From the NCBI GenBank assembly GCA_029783825.1, contig JAREIK010002662.1, positions 1 to 64,000 on the forward strand: 64,000 bases of DNA. Direction: 5' to 3'. The notes under the pieces are model-generated. The model was not told the DNA's origin and did not search any database. It was given only the letters and a program-made list of their open reading frames with translations. A program made the position numbers and the translations under genes. The DNA is from Sapria himalayana. Its lineage: Eukaryota; Streptophyta; Magnoliopsida; Malpighiales; Rafflesiaceae. Below are positions 11,330 to 24,900 of the stretch, piece after piece; the stretch's first letter is position 1, and the number at the start of each line of letters is the position of its first letter.

Positions 11330-12420
11330 TTTATGGTTGTAGGTGGGTATATAATTTGAAGATAGATTTAAATGGGAAAATAAATTGCCTTAAGACGAGA
11401 AATACAATGAGACATTTACTCAGATATTTGATGTGAATTATCAATATATATGATAACTAATATGATTATTGTGTAGATTCTATGTTTCATTGGTACTATC
11501 TTACGAATGAAGGATATATTAACTAAATATGAAAATATATATTTTTTATGAAGATATTGAGAAGGAAGTGTAGATAGAGCATTCACATGGGTTTTGAGCA
11601 ACACATTTAGACACATGTTGTATATTGTAAGAGAAATTGTATGATTTGATGTATGTATTGAAAGTATAATTTGTGAGATTTTTATAGACAGTCATTTCTT
11701 CTAGGTTATACATGTGGCATATATTTTTCTTTGTTCTTTTGATTGAATTTGGATGACATGATAATTTTATTTATTGTGTACATAATAATATTTTGATTAT
11801 GAGAGACTATGAGTTTGGAATTATCCAACCTGATGAGTATTTTTAGGTGTATTTATATAAATGATATTATGAAGCTTAGATATTTTTTTGATATATAAGT
11901 GATCTACTTTAAAAGAGATTATCTTGTCATATAGAAGGTATGTGGTTGATACTTTTATAGTGATTGATTTCTTTAATTGTACTTTAGGAAATACTATTAG
12001 TGATTTAGATATAATTTTTTTATTCAATATGATTTTCTTGGTTGATTGTGATTATACTATCACTTGAAAAATAATAAAAAAATAAATTATTTGATTATTA
12101 CCAGTTCAGATTTAACTCATTTTATTATAGTTAGTTGTTTTTTAGATTCTTCTTTTTAGACTTACCTAAATATAATTATTAGCATATTGAGTATGAGAAG
12201 AATTCTATAGAATTTAGAATCTCTTTTAGTAATCATGAATATTTATAGTTAATTGTGTATTCATATTTTAGCTGGATATCGGCTTGTATTGAGAATAAGT
12301 TTATGATAAGTTTCATATTTTTATTAGAGATGATTCTTCTTTTTAAAAATAGTAGAAATAAATATTTGTTTAAGATTTAGTGCATATACAAAGTTTAGAG
12401 TGATGTCTTCAATATTTGTT
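11330..12420 (+). pseudogene. Copia reverse transcriptase and RNase H relic (A)
   Basis: In Copia elements this domain copies the RNA genome into DNA. Fragments in shifting frames resemble the family: GCRWVYN-like sequence near 11340, a DIEKEV-IEHSHGF stretch near 11545-11600 (family form DLEEEVYMEHPLGF), a degraded YVDD region near 11755-11800, and at 12215-12380 LIVYSYFSWISAC with a frame resembling the RNase H region D-A-D-W-A-G. Stops and frameshifts occur throughout. Identification rests on the order and spacing of these weak motifs and on the parallel copy at 24041-24900. Confidence 0.6.
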
Positions 12421-13214
12421 AGATGTTTTAATCTCTTACTTGTGAAGGTCAAGTATACACTTTTCTTATTATTTTTTAATATGATAGTAAAATAGTGACA
12501 TTTATAGTCTTAAATTTGATATTTCATAAGTGGATGAAATACATAAATATGAATTATTTTTTACTCTTACATGATGAAATTATTATTATAGTTTATATTT
12601 AAATAAGGTAATTAATAGACATTTTCACTGGGTCTTTAAGTGTCGATAGTTTACTTTTTTTTTTAATCTTGATGTCCTGGAGCCAAATATCAATGCATCA
12701 GCTTGAATGGAGTGTTATGATTTATTATATTTTTTTATTTTATTGTATTATAGATGAGAATATTTAATCTTTGAGATTAGGGATGTCCCACACCCAATTC
12801 GACTAATCCCTTATATAAGGGTTCAGCTTGCATAAATTTGAAGTGTGATTTCATTATGTCATTTTCTTTTTAGTTTGTTTCTCTTTCTATTGAATTGTAT
12901 TCTTTTTATATGCACATATACTCCATAATGTTTATTATAACTTATATTACTTACTTTTATATGTCTATTTAAGTCGTTACTAATTATGATTTTTATTATT
13001 TTTTGATATATTTTATAATTTATACTATTATATTTATATCTTTTCAATTATTTTTATTTATTATTTCATTAAATCCTATTTATGAAACACGTGCACTATT
13101 TATATTTATAACCTGTTCACTTGGTATTAGTTGATTGCTATAAATTTATTATTTGTTTTTTGATAATATGTTTGTAAAACTAAATATTTATGTTTCTGTT
13201 TTAATATTTTTATG

Positions 13215-13640
13215 TAAGTACAGGAAAAGAAATATTAAGAGGCCGGTGATGCAGCAGTAGCACAATAACGGAGATCATGTTGTCTGGTCAACAAGTAAAA
13301 CTTTTTGGAGCAGAGTTAGACCCGTCTCATGATCCGACCCGCTCCAGTTAAATGAATCGAGATAGTTTTTTTTTATTATAAATATTTTGTAATTTTAATT
13401 TCGGGTTGTTGTTTTTCGGACCTGAGAATTGTTCACTGTCCACTCTCTCTCTCTCTCTGCGTGATTTATTGTGACTGCTCTGCACTGCACATACTGTAAT
13501 ATATTTTGTTGGTTTAATCTGTAACGCATAAGCGTTTTCTAGTGGATGTAGCTAGTTGTACTAAGCGACTTGCAAATTACGTTATTTCTGGTATTTTATT
13601 TCTCATTTTTGATTATGTCATGGTTAGATCGTTGATTTGA
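13215..13640. other. Non-repetitive, relatively GC-balanced island
   Basis: This stretch stands out between an AT-rich Copia relic and AT-rich DNA. It has a CT-microsatellite at about 13443-13459 and mixed-composition sequence with no transposon signature. Such composition is usual for plant promoters or 5' untranslated exons. It lies 12 kb upstream of the PCO start codon, so a connection is only a possibility. No open frame of interest was found. Confidence 0.4.
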
Positions 13641-15879
13641 TATATATTGTTTGTTATTCTGTTATTTTTGTTGACTTTTGTATCTTAAAATTATCATTGT
13701 GGAATTGTAATTGCCCAACAGTGTTCTTTATCTCTATAATTTTATCTTTTAAATTTTTATTTATAATTATTATAATATTATTCTTATTTGCATCTTTGTT
13801 TTGCATAATAAAGTTTATAATTATTCATCTTTTCAAATTTCATATTATTCTACATAATTTCTTGTAAATATTATATATTAATATTTCTATGCTTTAGGGT
13901 ATCAATCAATTTGTGCACTTGTCATTCAATAATCCAATATTCCAAGAGCCGTAATATTCGATGGCAAATAAGTATGAAATAAATATTAATGTGTGATAAG
14001 TATCATTTAGATGTGAAATATTTATTTTAAAAATATAATTAGTTGTGATTGTGAATTATAATGAAGAAAAATATTTGTATCCATAATGTTTATTTATTAC
14101 ATTGTAGTAATATTAATGATTGCATTGTATCAATTATTATAAATAACATAATATTTAACATAAGTGTTGCAAATTTGATTCTAAAAATATTTTGGATTCA
14201 TGTTAATATATATTTTTGGCATCAATATTTTTCTTATCATATTTAAATTCATAGTAAATTAATTAGTAAATCCATAGAAGATATTTGAAAAGTGATATTT
14301 TGCCATAATTACTCAATCATAATGCTGAATCTAAAAGATATTTAAAAATTAAAAATTTAAAACAAAAAAAATGGAATACACATAAAAATTAGTGAAATTT
14401 TATTATATGATATTCAAAATTATTTTGCCACATAAAAAACACATTTTTTTATTTAAAAAAAATACTTATGCAATTTTGTATTCAACATAAATTCACCAAA
14501 AGTGCCAAATATTTTAAATTCATAGGTTTTTTTTCCATAAAAACTTGCTTATTTTTTAGCTACACTAGCCCTACAATTCTTGAAAACACTACATTAATTA
14601 TATAAACTTACATTTGTGATCATGAAGATTAAAAAAATGATAAAATACAAATATCATAAATTTTTAAAATGATGAGTTGAAATTATATAATTCTATAAAT
14701 TTATTTTTGATCTCATAATGAAATTAAATATTTTAAGTATGTTACATATGCTTGGTTTTCTAGTAGATGTAGATTTTGTTTTAAAAGTCACTCATATTAA
14801 TTCATTTGGGTGATTTGAAATCTTTTGTATAATTTAGTTGATGTAATATAATAAATTCCAAATATTTTTTAATCTAAGATTTTTTTCATAGTTGGTAGTT
14901 ATTCTAGATTTTTTTTAGAATCTAATACATCATATTTATTAGTATCTTATTCAATATATTTTTTCAGGTGTCCAATTATATAATTATTTTGCAACTACAT
15001 GTTTTTTTTATAGTATATACATGACATTAAATATTATTTGATATCTGTAATATATATTTTTTTAATTATATTAAATTGAATAGAAATTATTAAAATTAAT
15101 CTATGAAGCTTAAGTTCTTAGGTTCATGGGGAGACCTAGAATTATGATGCAAATAAATTTTGAATCTTTTAGTTGTGTTGTCTTTATTTAAATTTAAATA
15201 AGCTAAAATATTAATTTTATTTTTATTTAATTTATTATGATCTTATTTATTTTTATTGAAGTTATTATGATCTTATTTATTTTTATTAAATTTATTATGA
15301 TATTATTTATTTTTATTAAAATTAGTAACTGCATGATCAAAAGTAGAAGGATAATATCTTTTTAATTATTATATTTTTTATATTATACAACTCAATTATA
15401 TAAAATTAAAACAAATAAAATACATATAATATATGTGTACATTTCAAATTAAATAGAATTTGCCAGTCATCCAACTCAACAATTTCATTATTTGTTGTAT
15501 CATATGTTGTCATTGATTATAATTATTCAAGATTTTATAAAAAATTATATTATACAAAAATAAAATAAACTAGACTAATAATTTTGAATTTACGATAATC
15601 AGAGACAATCATATGGAATATTTTACTTTTGATAAAAAAAATATGAATATTATATTTATTTATAGAAACTTTATAAATTAATTTTTTTTAATTATTGGCT
15701 GGACATAGTTCAATCAATTGTTGGATTTTATCCAGTTGTTAATGATAGAAATATTGAAAAAAAAAATAATTTTTAAACATGTCCCACCATTGTCTTTTGC
15801 AATGCACTCATGTGACACATCACAATGATAATGACTGGAATAGCTGTTGCGATCTCAATGGTCAATTTGCTATTTATTT
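13641..15879. other. AT-rich intergenic DNA
   Basis: No gene or transposon could be supported apart from the 30-bp repeat at 15231-15320. Short open frames here are AT-rich and resemble nothing known to me. Confidence 0.6.
15231..15320. repeat. 30-bp tandem repeat, three copies
   Basis: Three consecutive 30-base units start at 15231, 15261 and 15291, each of the form TTATTATGATCTTATTTATT followed by TTTATT and A/G. They differ at only a few positions. Confidence 0.85.
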
Positions 15880-16147
15880 TTAATTGATCTCGGGTTGGGT
15901 CGGCTTGAAGTAGGGTTAGGTTTTTAAAATAACCTACTTCAAGACAAGCTCTGCACTTATGTTGGGAATCCACAGGCACGACTTGGGCATTACCCAAATA
16001 TGTTTTGTCACCCAACCCATGCAAATGGGTTGTTCCAGCCCATGCTTGCCTCTGGTATGATTTTGGCCGTGCCTTGTTGGTCCTGGTTACCAGGATGTGT
16101 CATGACTCATGAGTCATCCTAGGCCGTACGACCTATTTGATACCTCG
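15880..16147. mobile_element. hAT-family fragment with right terminus only
   Basis: The right end CCTATTTGATACCTC matches the family's TTTGACACCTCT terminus, and the preceding sequence (GGCCGTACGACC, CATGACTCATGAGTCATC) resembles decayed GC-rich terminal DNA. No convincing left TIR or target duplication was found, so the left limit is approximate. Confidence 0.5.
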
Positions 16148-17431
16148 GATGTAGTTGCATGTGGTGGACATGTGACATGAGGTGCACGTGTACCCCTGTA
16201 TGCTTTCTTTTTCTGTCTAAGTGCACACACATGCATGTGTTGCACAGGTGTACTGTGATGTTATAGTGTATGTGTTTTTTTTTACTCTAGAAATCTTATG
16301 GTTTGTAATACCTTGGATTTTGCTTCTATCATGATGAAATTAGGCCAAAAAATCATCCAAGCATTAATAGGAATTTCAGAGCGAAAGAATGTTAAGGAAT
16401 ACATTTATACAACTAGCTAATTAGATTGAGGTATCAAAGATGTTAAGTGCACACATTCATAGACCTACTCAATTGTACACTTGAGTGTTTTTAAAAAAAT
16501 ATATATTTAAATATTAAAAAGTTACACTCGACCGACTCAAGTGTATACTTGGTCATAAATACAATGAGACAATATCTTAGACATTTATATGTAGCTAGAT
16601 ATTTCATGAATTTAAATTTATTTCATAAAAAATTAGATAGATGATATAGAATAATTAGAGATTTATATGAATGCATCATAAAACTAATAAAAAAGTTTAC
16701 TACAAATAGTTATAGTTGAATTGGCTTTGCACATGGATAATCAAGAACCACTAGAGAATGCAGTATCCATCATGAACTTCACTTATAATGTTTCAAGATG
16801 TTATAGAAATTGAAGCATATTTAAAATGTAAGTCCTAAAATTATTTAGTATTTTATAAGTATGACATCTAAAATTTAATCAAATTTACTAATGAATTTTT
16901 TTAAAAATATTTCAAATTCATAATAAGAGAATAAATAAATTTTTTACATTAACACTTTAATGATTTATATTAAATATAATTGAATGTAAATCAAAATATA
17001 TTAAAGGCACTATGTTATTAATTTTATTTAAAAAAATGAATTATAACAATGATTGATAAGAAATATGAAAAAATAAAATATAGATTTATATGGATGTGTG
17101 AAATTTGTTTGTGTTTCATAGTAATTCATTTATTTAGAGTAATTTTGTTAGAGCTACAAGAATAGTAGAAACAATTTCTTAATAAAATTTTAAAAACTCA
17201 ATTATAATATCTATTATAAGAGGGATATCTTCAAGTTGTAGGATCATACTTTTTTTTATATAGGAAGAGATGATATAATTGAAGATATATTTAGATATAG
17301 AATTTTTTCTTGGTGATGAGATGCATAGTAGAATGAGTCTAATTGAAATGTTTAAGAATGGTAGTAAATAACATGAATTAGTTGTATCATATTATCATAT
17401 TTAAATATAGATACAATGAATTCAGGTATCA
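16148..17431. other. AT-rich intergenic DNA
   Basis: Nothing recognisable beyond short GT/CA-rich words at 16190-16270. No coding region or inverted repeat could be supported. Confidence 0.5.
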
Positions 17432-18229
17432 CATGTTATCTGAGAGATGTCAAATGGGCTGTTCCATATTGGTATTAATCATTTTTAAGTTGCCCGGTCT
17501 TGCCACCTTATCGTGCTAGCACGACTTGGTGGATTTGGTGTGTGCCAGCATGACATGACACCTTTTACTATACTTGACATAGTTCGTTTGGATTGCAACC
17601 AGGTAGATTTGTGCCACACCATGTTGGGTCGTGCTCAAATTAAAATATAGAAATATTTTAATTTTATATTTATTTGTGGTGCAAATTTATAATATTATGA
17701 AAGATGTTAATTGTGTTGGGTTGATTGGACACGACATGAGGTACGATATAATTTAACTATGCTTGGAATGATGTGATCTGGTTCAAAACCTTGGCTGGAA
17801 GTGCCATGGGATAGCCTGCAGCATGACTCAGGCTGTGCCGAGTCAAAGTTTTAGAACGAGAGGTGTGGCGGTGCACAACCCAGCATGATGGCCCGTGCGG
17901 ATAAGTTACTACCTATGTGACACTTCTAATTTTCAAATTATAATTCTATATTAATGCAAAATAAAAATAAAAAATTATTTAAATAAAAATTAATTAATAA
18001 GCATAATAATTAATATCAATATGATAAATAACATAACATGATGAAATAACAAACATAACCAGCAAACTTCAAAAAATAAAAAAATGCATGAGCCATCATT
18101 ATCAATCGGTGTATGTGGTATGGTAGTGCTGATGTAGATGTAAATAATTATCATCATATATATGTTAGAATGTAACATTAGTGTGACATCAGTATCCTTG
18201 ATTTTGATATCTCACAAGTCATCATTCAT

Positions 18230-20340
18230 CAGCAACTTTTTTATCTTATGATGAATGCTCAATTTTGAATATTTTTAGTTTTTCATGTATTTAAGTGCCT
18301 ATATGATATCTGGTTGCAATTTTAGTTTCTTATCTAAAATAATATTGGGTGCAACAGATAAAAAATTAATTTTGATGCTATGCTAAATATTAAAGGAATC
18401 AATAGATTACGTGCTATCTTAAATAGCATGAGATCAACGAAATCATATGATTTTTATCAACATAAAATATTCAAATTCTTATTATTATTATGTGAAATGA
18501 TAAAATAGTAATTGATATCTAAGTAATGAGAAAGCTTATTTTTATTTGGTAGATCACTCCGTCATTTTTTCCTAGTTAATTGAATGAAAAGGTCATTGTA
18601 TTTAAATATGATGTCCATATCACAATAATTACTATATATTATATCATAATACATAAACATATCACTTAATTTATTATGAATAAAATTTTTTGATTTGGGT
18701 GCTTGGTTCATATAGGTAGATATATATCTTAATATATTTTTTATTCATTCCATCTTAATCATGAAATTTATACAAACAATCAAGCAATACAAAGTATGAA
18801 TGGATGACTTGTATTTTAAATACTTAGTTTTCAACACAATAGTCATGATATTAAATACAAAGTATCCTCTATATTTGTTAAATATATTATTAATATTACA
18901 CGTGTACGTAAGTGCAATGCAAGTAATGAGAGTATATATATAGATGAACATATGTTTATTGTGTCATAAAATTTTTTTAGAAATTTAATAATAAGTTTGT
19001 TATTTTTATTATTAATTAGTCAGATATCAATCATGTCTTAATAATCATTATATTATTTTAACATAAGATAAGTATAATTTAAACTCCGTCTCAAATCTAT
19101 TTGGAATCTTTATTAAGTCTCGCTGATAAACATAGATTATTAAACTCTTATTGTTTGTTAGATATCTTAAAATATTTTAGTAAATTTCTTATTTTTTCTT
19201 AAGTAAGAAAAATAATTTTTATTCTTAACTATACTATTAGGTTAATAATATGACATATATATCTAGTATAAGAATTTTACACAATGATCTCTCTATATTT
19301 GTTCTAAATAAATATACTAATAACAATTTTATTATTAGAAGTATTCTTGAAAATTATACTAAATATTTTATTCTGAATATTATATTTCTTAAAAATTCTT
19401 TGCATACATTCATACATGACATAATTATCATGAGGATGAATAATGGAAGATCGTGAAAAATTTTATAATTTTTTTTATTTAGCTTTCATTTTGAATCTAT
19501 ATAATGGGTGGTAAGACATGTGAATAATGTATCGTCGTGACTAATTTTAATATTAGATATTACAAATATCATTATATTATATTTCATCAAATCATTAAGT
19601 GTTAATTATTTTTTTAATTTATAATATTTTATTATGTGATTCTTATTAGGGGATAATAAGAATTATATGGTATGTAGGTTGGAAGTGTCTACATAATATT
19701 AACTATTTTAGGATTCCCTAAAAATCTAATTGGGAGATCAATAATTATAATCAGTTTGACAATATATTCTTTTCTAGATTTATTGTGATATATGTAGAGA
19801 TGTCAAATGGGTCGGATTAGCTTGGTCTGATTCTTGGTGGGTTAATCGGGTCACCATATCATGCTCAACACATCCAAGTAAAGTAATGGCACGACACGAC
19901 TTGAAATGTGCCGGCTCGGCACGGCTCGCCGGTCTGGTTCATATTTGGGTCGTACCGGGTTTTTTCAGCTGGATTTTTAAAAAATTCAGTTGGGTCTTCA
20001 GGCCGATTTACCTCGCGGGCGTGCTTGGCCCGACACGAGGCACGATTTGTGCCGGCCCGGCACAACACGAAATGTGCAAAGGGTTGACCCATCCCGACCC
20101 CCGGCATGGTTCCAAACAGTGTTGTGCCAGGCACGACTGAATCAGATCGGGCCAGGGCTGTGCCCCGGGCCACCTGACCAGTTTGACACCTCTAGAGATA
20201 TATGAAATGAGTCAATGAAACTAATTTTATTCCAACTTCAAAAATTCCATTACTCAATTGGATTTGCATGAGATCTAATGTATTATATTTTTTAGTATAT
20301 TGATTGACATTTCTCTTAATGTGATCAGTGTCACATACAT
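18230..20340 (-). pseudogene. hAT transposase relic inside 17440-21278
   Basis: Minus-strand sequence aligns in order with copy 1. The dimerisation region (cognate of AGTAGATCCGTGCCATCCTA) is at about 18395-18470. The core is near 18750-19600. The N-terminal end near 20225-20330 includes GGATTTGCATGAGATCTAAT, the cognate of the TGCCTAGGATCTAACGG segment of copy 1. Stops and indels are dense. The relic is split between about 19786 and 20205 by the miniature element. Confidence 0.8.
19795..20196. mobile_element. Miniature hAT element nested in an older hAT relic
   Basis: TIRs TAGAGATGTCAAATGGG (19795) and CAGTTTGACACCTCTA (ending 20194) enclose GC-rich sequence with GGCCCGACACG words. The 8-bp duplication GATATATG lies at 19787-19794 and 20197-20204, with two extra bases (GA) between the right TIR and the duplication. 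The interrupted transposase relic resumes directly after it, confirming the insertion. Confidence 0.88.
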
Positions 20341-20341
20341 T

Positions 20342-20374
<33 letters not shown>
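20341..20374. repeat. CT/TA microsatellite
   Basis: A short (TC)n run passes into (TA)n. It is a simple repeat with no other content. Confidence 0.9.
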
Positions 20375-23264
20375 TTGTAACATATATATTGTATTAATTT
20401 TTGTAATATATAATTAAATTTTGTTTAATTTTAGATTTTTAGGCAAATAAGTTGTGTTGAGATTATTTGAAAGAATTTATTTTTCACCTCAGATCTTTTT
20501 GTTAGATTGTTATTATTTAAATTTATCTTAAATTTATTATCATTAAATATATAATTTATCATTTTTTAATTAATATTTAGAATATAATATTATATAATAC
20601 AATAAATTTAATAACAAAATTTTAAAAACAAAAAAATTTATGTATCATTATCACAACCATGTCACATTAATTAATTTGAGTAGAATTAGTAGGCTAATCA
20701 CACTTTCACAATTTCAGAAATCAAAATAGGATTAGCTAGGTCCTAAGAGTTAGGAGAGTAGAGAGTGAAGTGGGAAAACCGATAGGATAAATTAAAAATA
20801 TGAGAGAAAAGAAAAGAATGAAATTCTTGAATTTATATTCTATATTTATATTATTTTTTTAGATTAAAATAATAAATGTTTTGCATTTTTTTTATTTTTT
20901 TAAAAATATTTTTTAAGAGCATAAATTTGACAGCCATTGGATTTTTGTTGTGACCGTTGGAAACAAATTTGACAATTATAGATTGTCTGGATTTTTAAAA
21001 AACTTGTTTTTTTTTTTTGCCTACATGAAAAGCAACCTATCACTTTCTATGTTAGGATATGTTATCTGAATTCATAACGGGCATGACCAGACGAGACATG
21101 CGATGCTTGGTTTTTTTTTTTTTAAATTTGGGTCATGTCACTCGTGAGTCCATGATCCATAATTCGAGCATTGTTTTGAGTCACATGTCACATGCCTTTG
21201 GACCGTGCCATGCCATGTCATGCCAGGCATGGTTAATTCGAGCTATGCTTGGGTCACCTAGCCCATTTGATACATCTGCATTCTATACAATTATGAAATA
21301 GTTACAAATTTATCAACTACAAAATATGTTTTTTAGTATCTATTAGAGTTGGAACATATTTGTGGTTTTTTTTAGTGAGATAACTATAATGTTATTATTT
21401 TTTTTATTAAATTTATTTTATTTTGTGTTTTTGATGCGAGTTCTTGATTTATGAGTTATCTTAATTAATTTTTTTTTATTATATAAGGATATTTAATATA
21501 TGAATTTTATTAGAATTTTATTTATATGTATTTTTCATTATTAGTTTGTTACATGATATTAAAGTCAACTTAAGAAAAATTAAACTATAAGTTTGTGGGC
21601 AAAGATATGTGCTTGTAAATTGGTAGTGTATACAATGTGTGTGGTGTTAAAGGCATGTGCAAGTGATGGTTGTAGCAAGCATGTATGGTTGAGGGACAAT
21701 CAACATTAGCAAGAGTAATCATGTGGTAGTAGCAGCATGTGTGGAGTGTTATGGCACATAGTGTTTTGGGCAGAAACTCTAACTAGGATTTCAACATAAA
21801 TATAAAAAAATAAAAATTAGTGTTTGCAAAAAAATTCTAATTAGGTGATTTTTTTTTTGTTTGGAAGACCCATTTGTGGCACCATATGAATGAAAATTAT
21901 TATAATAGAGATAAATTGAGAAAAATCCTTATTTAATATACTCACTGTAATAGAATGAGATATATCAAAGATAATTATTAGATATAATATTAAGAGAAGA
22001 TGCTGAGAGATTTACATAGTATTGAAAAAGTTGGGCTGATAACCAGAGTCATCTAGGTATCCTAAATTTTCAACAGAGTTAATTCATCATAATATTTATA
22101 CTTAATAGATAGGAATATAAAAAATCTCATTCTAAGAAAATAATAAATTATTCTTTTTTATATATCATCGATTGTTTTACTTATATATTTATTTCAAAAT
22201 AATGTATAATTACACATGAATTATTAGTAATTATATCTTATTTATTATATTATTTTTTATTCTAAAAATATTATTGTATTCAATGATAATATTTAAAAAT
22301 TATTAGATATGATACTATTTAACTTGGATATTTATTATTTTTTATGGCTTGTTTATTTTTAATTATAATCATAATTTATTTATTATGAGGTATCTCATAA
22401 ATAATATATTCTTTGTTTAATAGTAAGATCTCCTAAATATTGGAGTATGTTGGATTATTTATTTTTGCATTCTTAGTTTGGTTATTCATCACTAACCAAT
22501 TCGAGAATATTTTATTATAATTTTAATGATATTTTAACCACAAAGTATAGAACATGTCATTTTAGAAAGTTGACTAGAATTTTCTATCATGCATGCTAGT
22601 CTAATTTGAGTAGTATCCTATTGAATATGATATATTCAGACATTTGAGAACTTAGTGAGATATGATCAGAAAATGATTTAGATATTTTATTTTTTTAATT
22701 AATGATTACTTGATATATATATATATGAATATTTTTTTAAAGATAAATTATAATTGTTTTTTATTTTTTAATTTTTTTATAAAATAATAAAAATTTAACC
22801 TTATAAAAATATTTAAAAATTGAGAAATGATAATATATTAGAATTTATGTTATGTCAATTTAATATTTATTATATGGACCATGCGATTATAAATGAGACT
22901 TTTAAATATTGATACACCTCAACAAAATGAGGTTTCTAAAAGAAAAATTAGATATTTGATTGTGATAATTTAGATATTTTTACTTGAAAAGAGTGTTCAT
23001 GTGTATTTTTGGAAAGATATAATTTTAACTATAATATATATCATCAATTATATGTTGTTTTTCATCTCTTCTTATTCTTAGCGATCAATCTGTATCATTT
23101 CAAATCCTAAATTATGAGGAGATGCTATTTCACTATTTTTCAAATTTTCTTGATATACTTGTTTTGTTTTTCATTGATCTTTAAGATTGGACAAGTTGAT
23201 ATTTAGGATCTTGAGATTTATACTTTAAAGAGGATATAAGTATTTTTTATTAAATATTGATAGG

Positions 23265-23513
23265 ATGTTCGTGAATTATGATGTTGCACTTAAATTTATT
23301 ATTCTTTCTTTTTTTATTGTAGCCTTGCCTGAATTATTAGTTAATAAAGAGAGTTATTCTTCAGCTACATATGAGCATGCTAGTATACTGTATGATGTTA
23401 TTCTTATTGAATCATCATATCTACTAATAAATTCAGATGATATTAATTATGAAGAGAATAAGATTTCTCAAATAGGGAGACAAAGATATCCTTTAGGCCT
23501 AGATGTGCAATAG
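23265..23513 (+). pseudogene. Copia internal coding remnant (relic B)
   Basis: A stop-free stretch of 82 codons, including YEHASILYDVILIESSYLL, survives in the part of relic B that matches the 9585-11260 units of relic A. Its place in the element, upstream of the RT remnants, suggests integrase C-terminal or linker sequence. I do not recognise a diagnostic motif in it, so the domain is inferred from position only. Confidence 0.35.
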
Positions 23514-24040
23514 TTTATGAGCCTTCACTAATATATACTTATTTTGAGTTGGTTACTACGAGACTTGATCACTCAGTACTTAGAATCCATACTAGGATAT
23601 GGAGATATACATTACTTGCTTATACTAGTGATGACCCTATCTAGGAGTCAGATGATTTTATAGTTAGTCTCTTTTGTTTTTATGACTTAATCTTTTGTTT
23701 GTTCTCTAGATTAGACATAAGAATCATACTTAGTACTTGATATTTTTTAATATTCTCTTATTAATCTTTTTATTTTTTTTATTTTTTTTCTTGATAGTAA
23801 TAGGATGTTTGAATATTTACCTAAGATAATATTTTTTTCTGAGACATTCATATAAGAAGATAGATCATCATATGATGAGATTTATATCAAGTGGATTCAT
23901 CCAAATATTTAGTGTGAACTACTTGTACACTTACTCTCCAGTTGTTAATATGGTCGTAATATGAATTTTTATATTTGTTGCAGTATCTCATAATTGGAGG
24001 ATCATTAGCTAAACATGAAAAATATATATATATTTTTTGA

Positions 24041-24900
24041 TGATTTAGAGGATGAGGATATATATATGGAGCATCCACTTGGATTTCATGTAGCACTTTT
24101 AGGTATAATTTATAAATTGTGAAAAATATTATATGGCTTGAAATAGTCATTGAGAGTCTAATGTGTAAAATTTTTACAAATAATTATCTTAATTGAGCTA
24201 TATGTGTTATTTTTTTTTTAATTTTTTGAGTAATTATGATAACATGATAATTTTGTTGATTATTTATATAAATAATATTTTGATAAATAAAGAAACAAGT
24301 TGGGGATTACATTCATCTTAAAGAGTATCTTCGTGCATAGTTTTAGAGAAATGATAATGGAAGACTCAAATACGTTATTAGCAAATAGGTAGCTTATGCT
24401 ACGAGATATACTATCTTATCACAAATGAGATATGTATTTCATACTCATAAGACTTTTTTTTGAGTTATTTTTAATCAGATATTTTTATTGATTTAGATAT
24501 TAACTTTACTTTTAATGTATCTATATAGTTGACTCAATTATTAATAAAAAAATCAAAAGAAATACTAACTATTTGATTGATAAGAAGGTATATTATCCAT
24601 GTAGTTAGAATAATTGGTCATTTCTTAGATTTTTTTCGTAGATTCACTTTGATGTAATTCTTCGCATTTTGAAGTATATGAAGAAATTTCTAGGATTTGA
24701 TATCTTTTTTATGGATCTTGGATACTTTTAGCTGATTGTGTATTCATATTCGAGTTGGGCACTAGCATGCATCGAGATAAAATTTATGATAAGTTTTATA
24801 ATTTTCTTGGAGGAAATCATACCTACTAAAAACTAAATAATAGATAATTATTTTAAAATTCAATGTAGATATAGAATTTAGAGCGATCACGATAATTTCT
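24041..24900 (+). pseudogene. Copia reverse transcriptase and RNase H relic (B)
   Basis: The clearest motif is DLEDEDIYMEHPLGF at 24041-24090, the family's conserved block after the first RT catalytic region. A degraded YVDD region lies near 24240-24290. At about 24700-24850 sequence reading LADCVFIFELGTSMHRDKIY-like in mixed frames matches the RNase H part of relic A at 12215-12380. Many stops and frameshifts are present. Confidence 0.65.

Larger units (their letters stand above)
8170..13130 (+). mobile_element. Ty1/Copia retrotransposon relic A, heavily decayed
   Basis: Remnants of reverse transcriptase and RNase H lie on the + strand at about 11340-12420 (separate entry). A probable 3' LTR begins TGTTATGATT at 12713 after a purine-rich stretch. 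Upstream sequence is inflated by two tandem duplications (8170-9450 and 9585-11260). The same family is present at 21390-25350, where the equivalents of the 8190-8800, 9960-10200 and 12215-12400 segments appear once each. Neither the 5' LTR nor the outer boundaries are clear. It precedes the PCO gene and shows no intact coding capacity. Confidence 0.7.
17440..21278 (-). mobile_element. Old full-length hAT relic with a miniature element inside
   Basis: The left end CTGAGAGATGTCAAATGGGC (17440) and right end CCCATTTGATACATCTG (21278) are decayed family TIRs. Flanking CATGTTAT (17432-17439) and CATTCTAT (21279-21286) agree at 6 of 8 bases, as expected of an old target duplication. The layout follows copy 1: terminus rich in decayed GGCACGG words, AT spacer, minus-strand transposase relic, leader, a relic of the GCCATTGG hairpin near 20935, and a second terminus. 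A miniature element was later inserted at 19795-20196. Confidence 0.8.
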
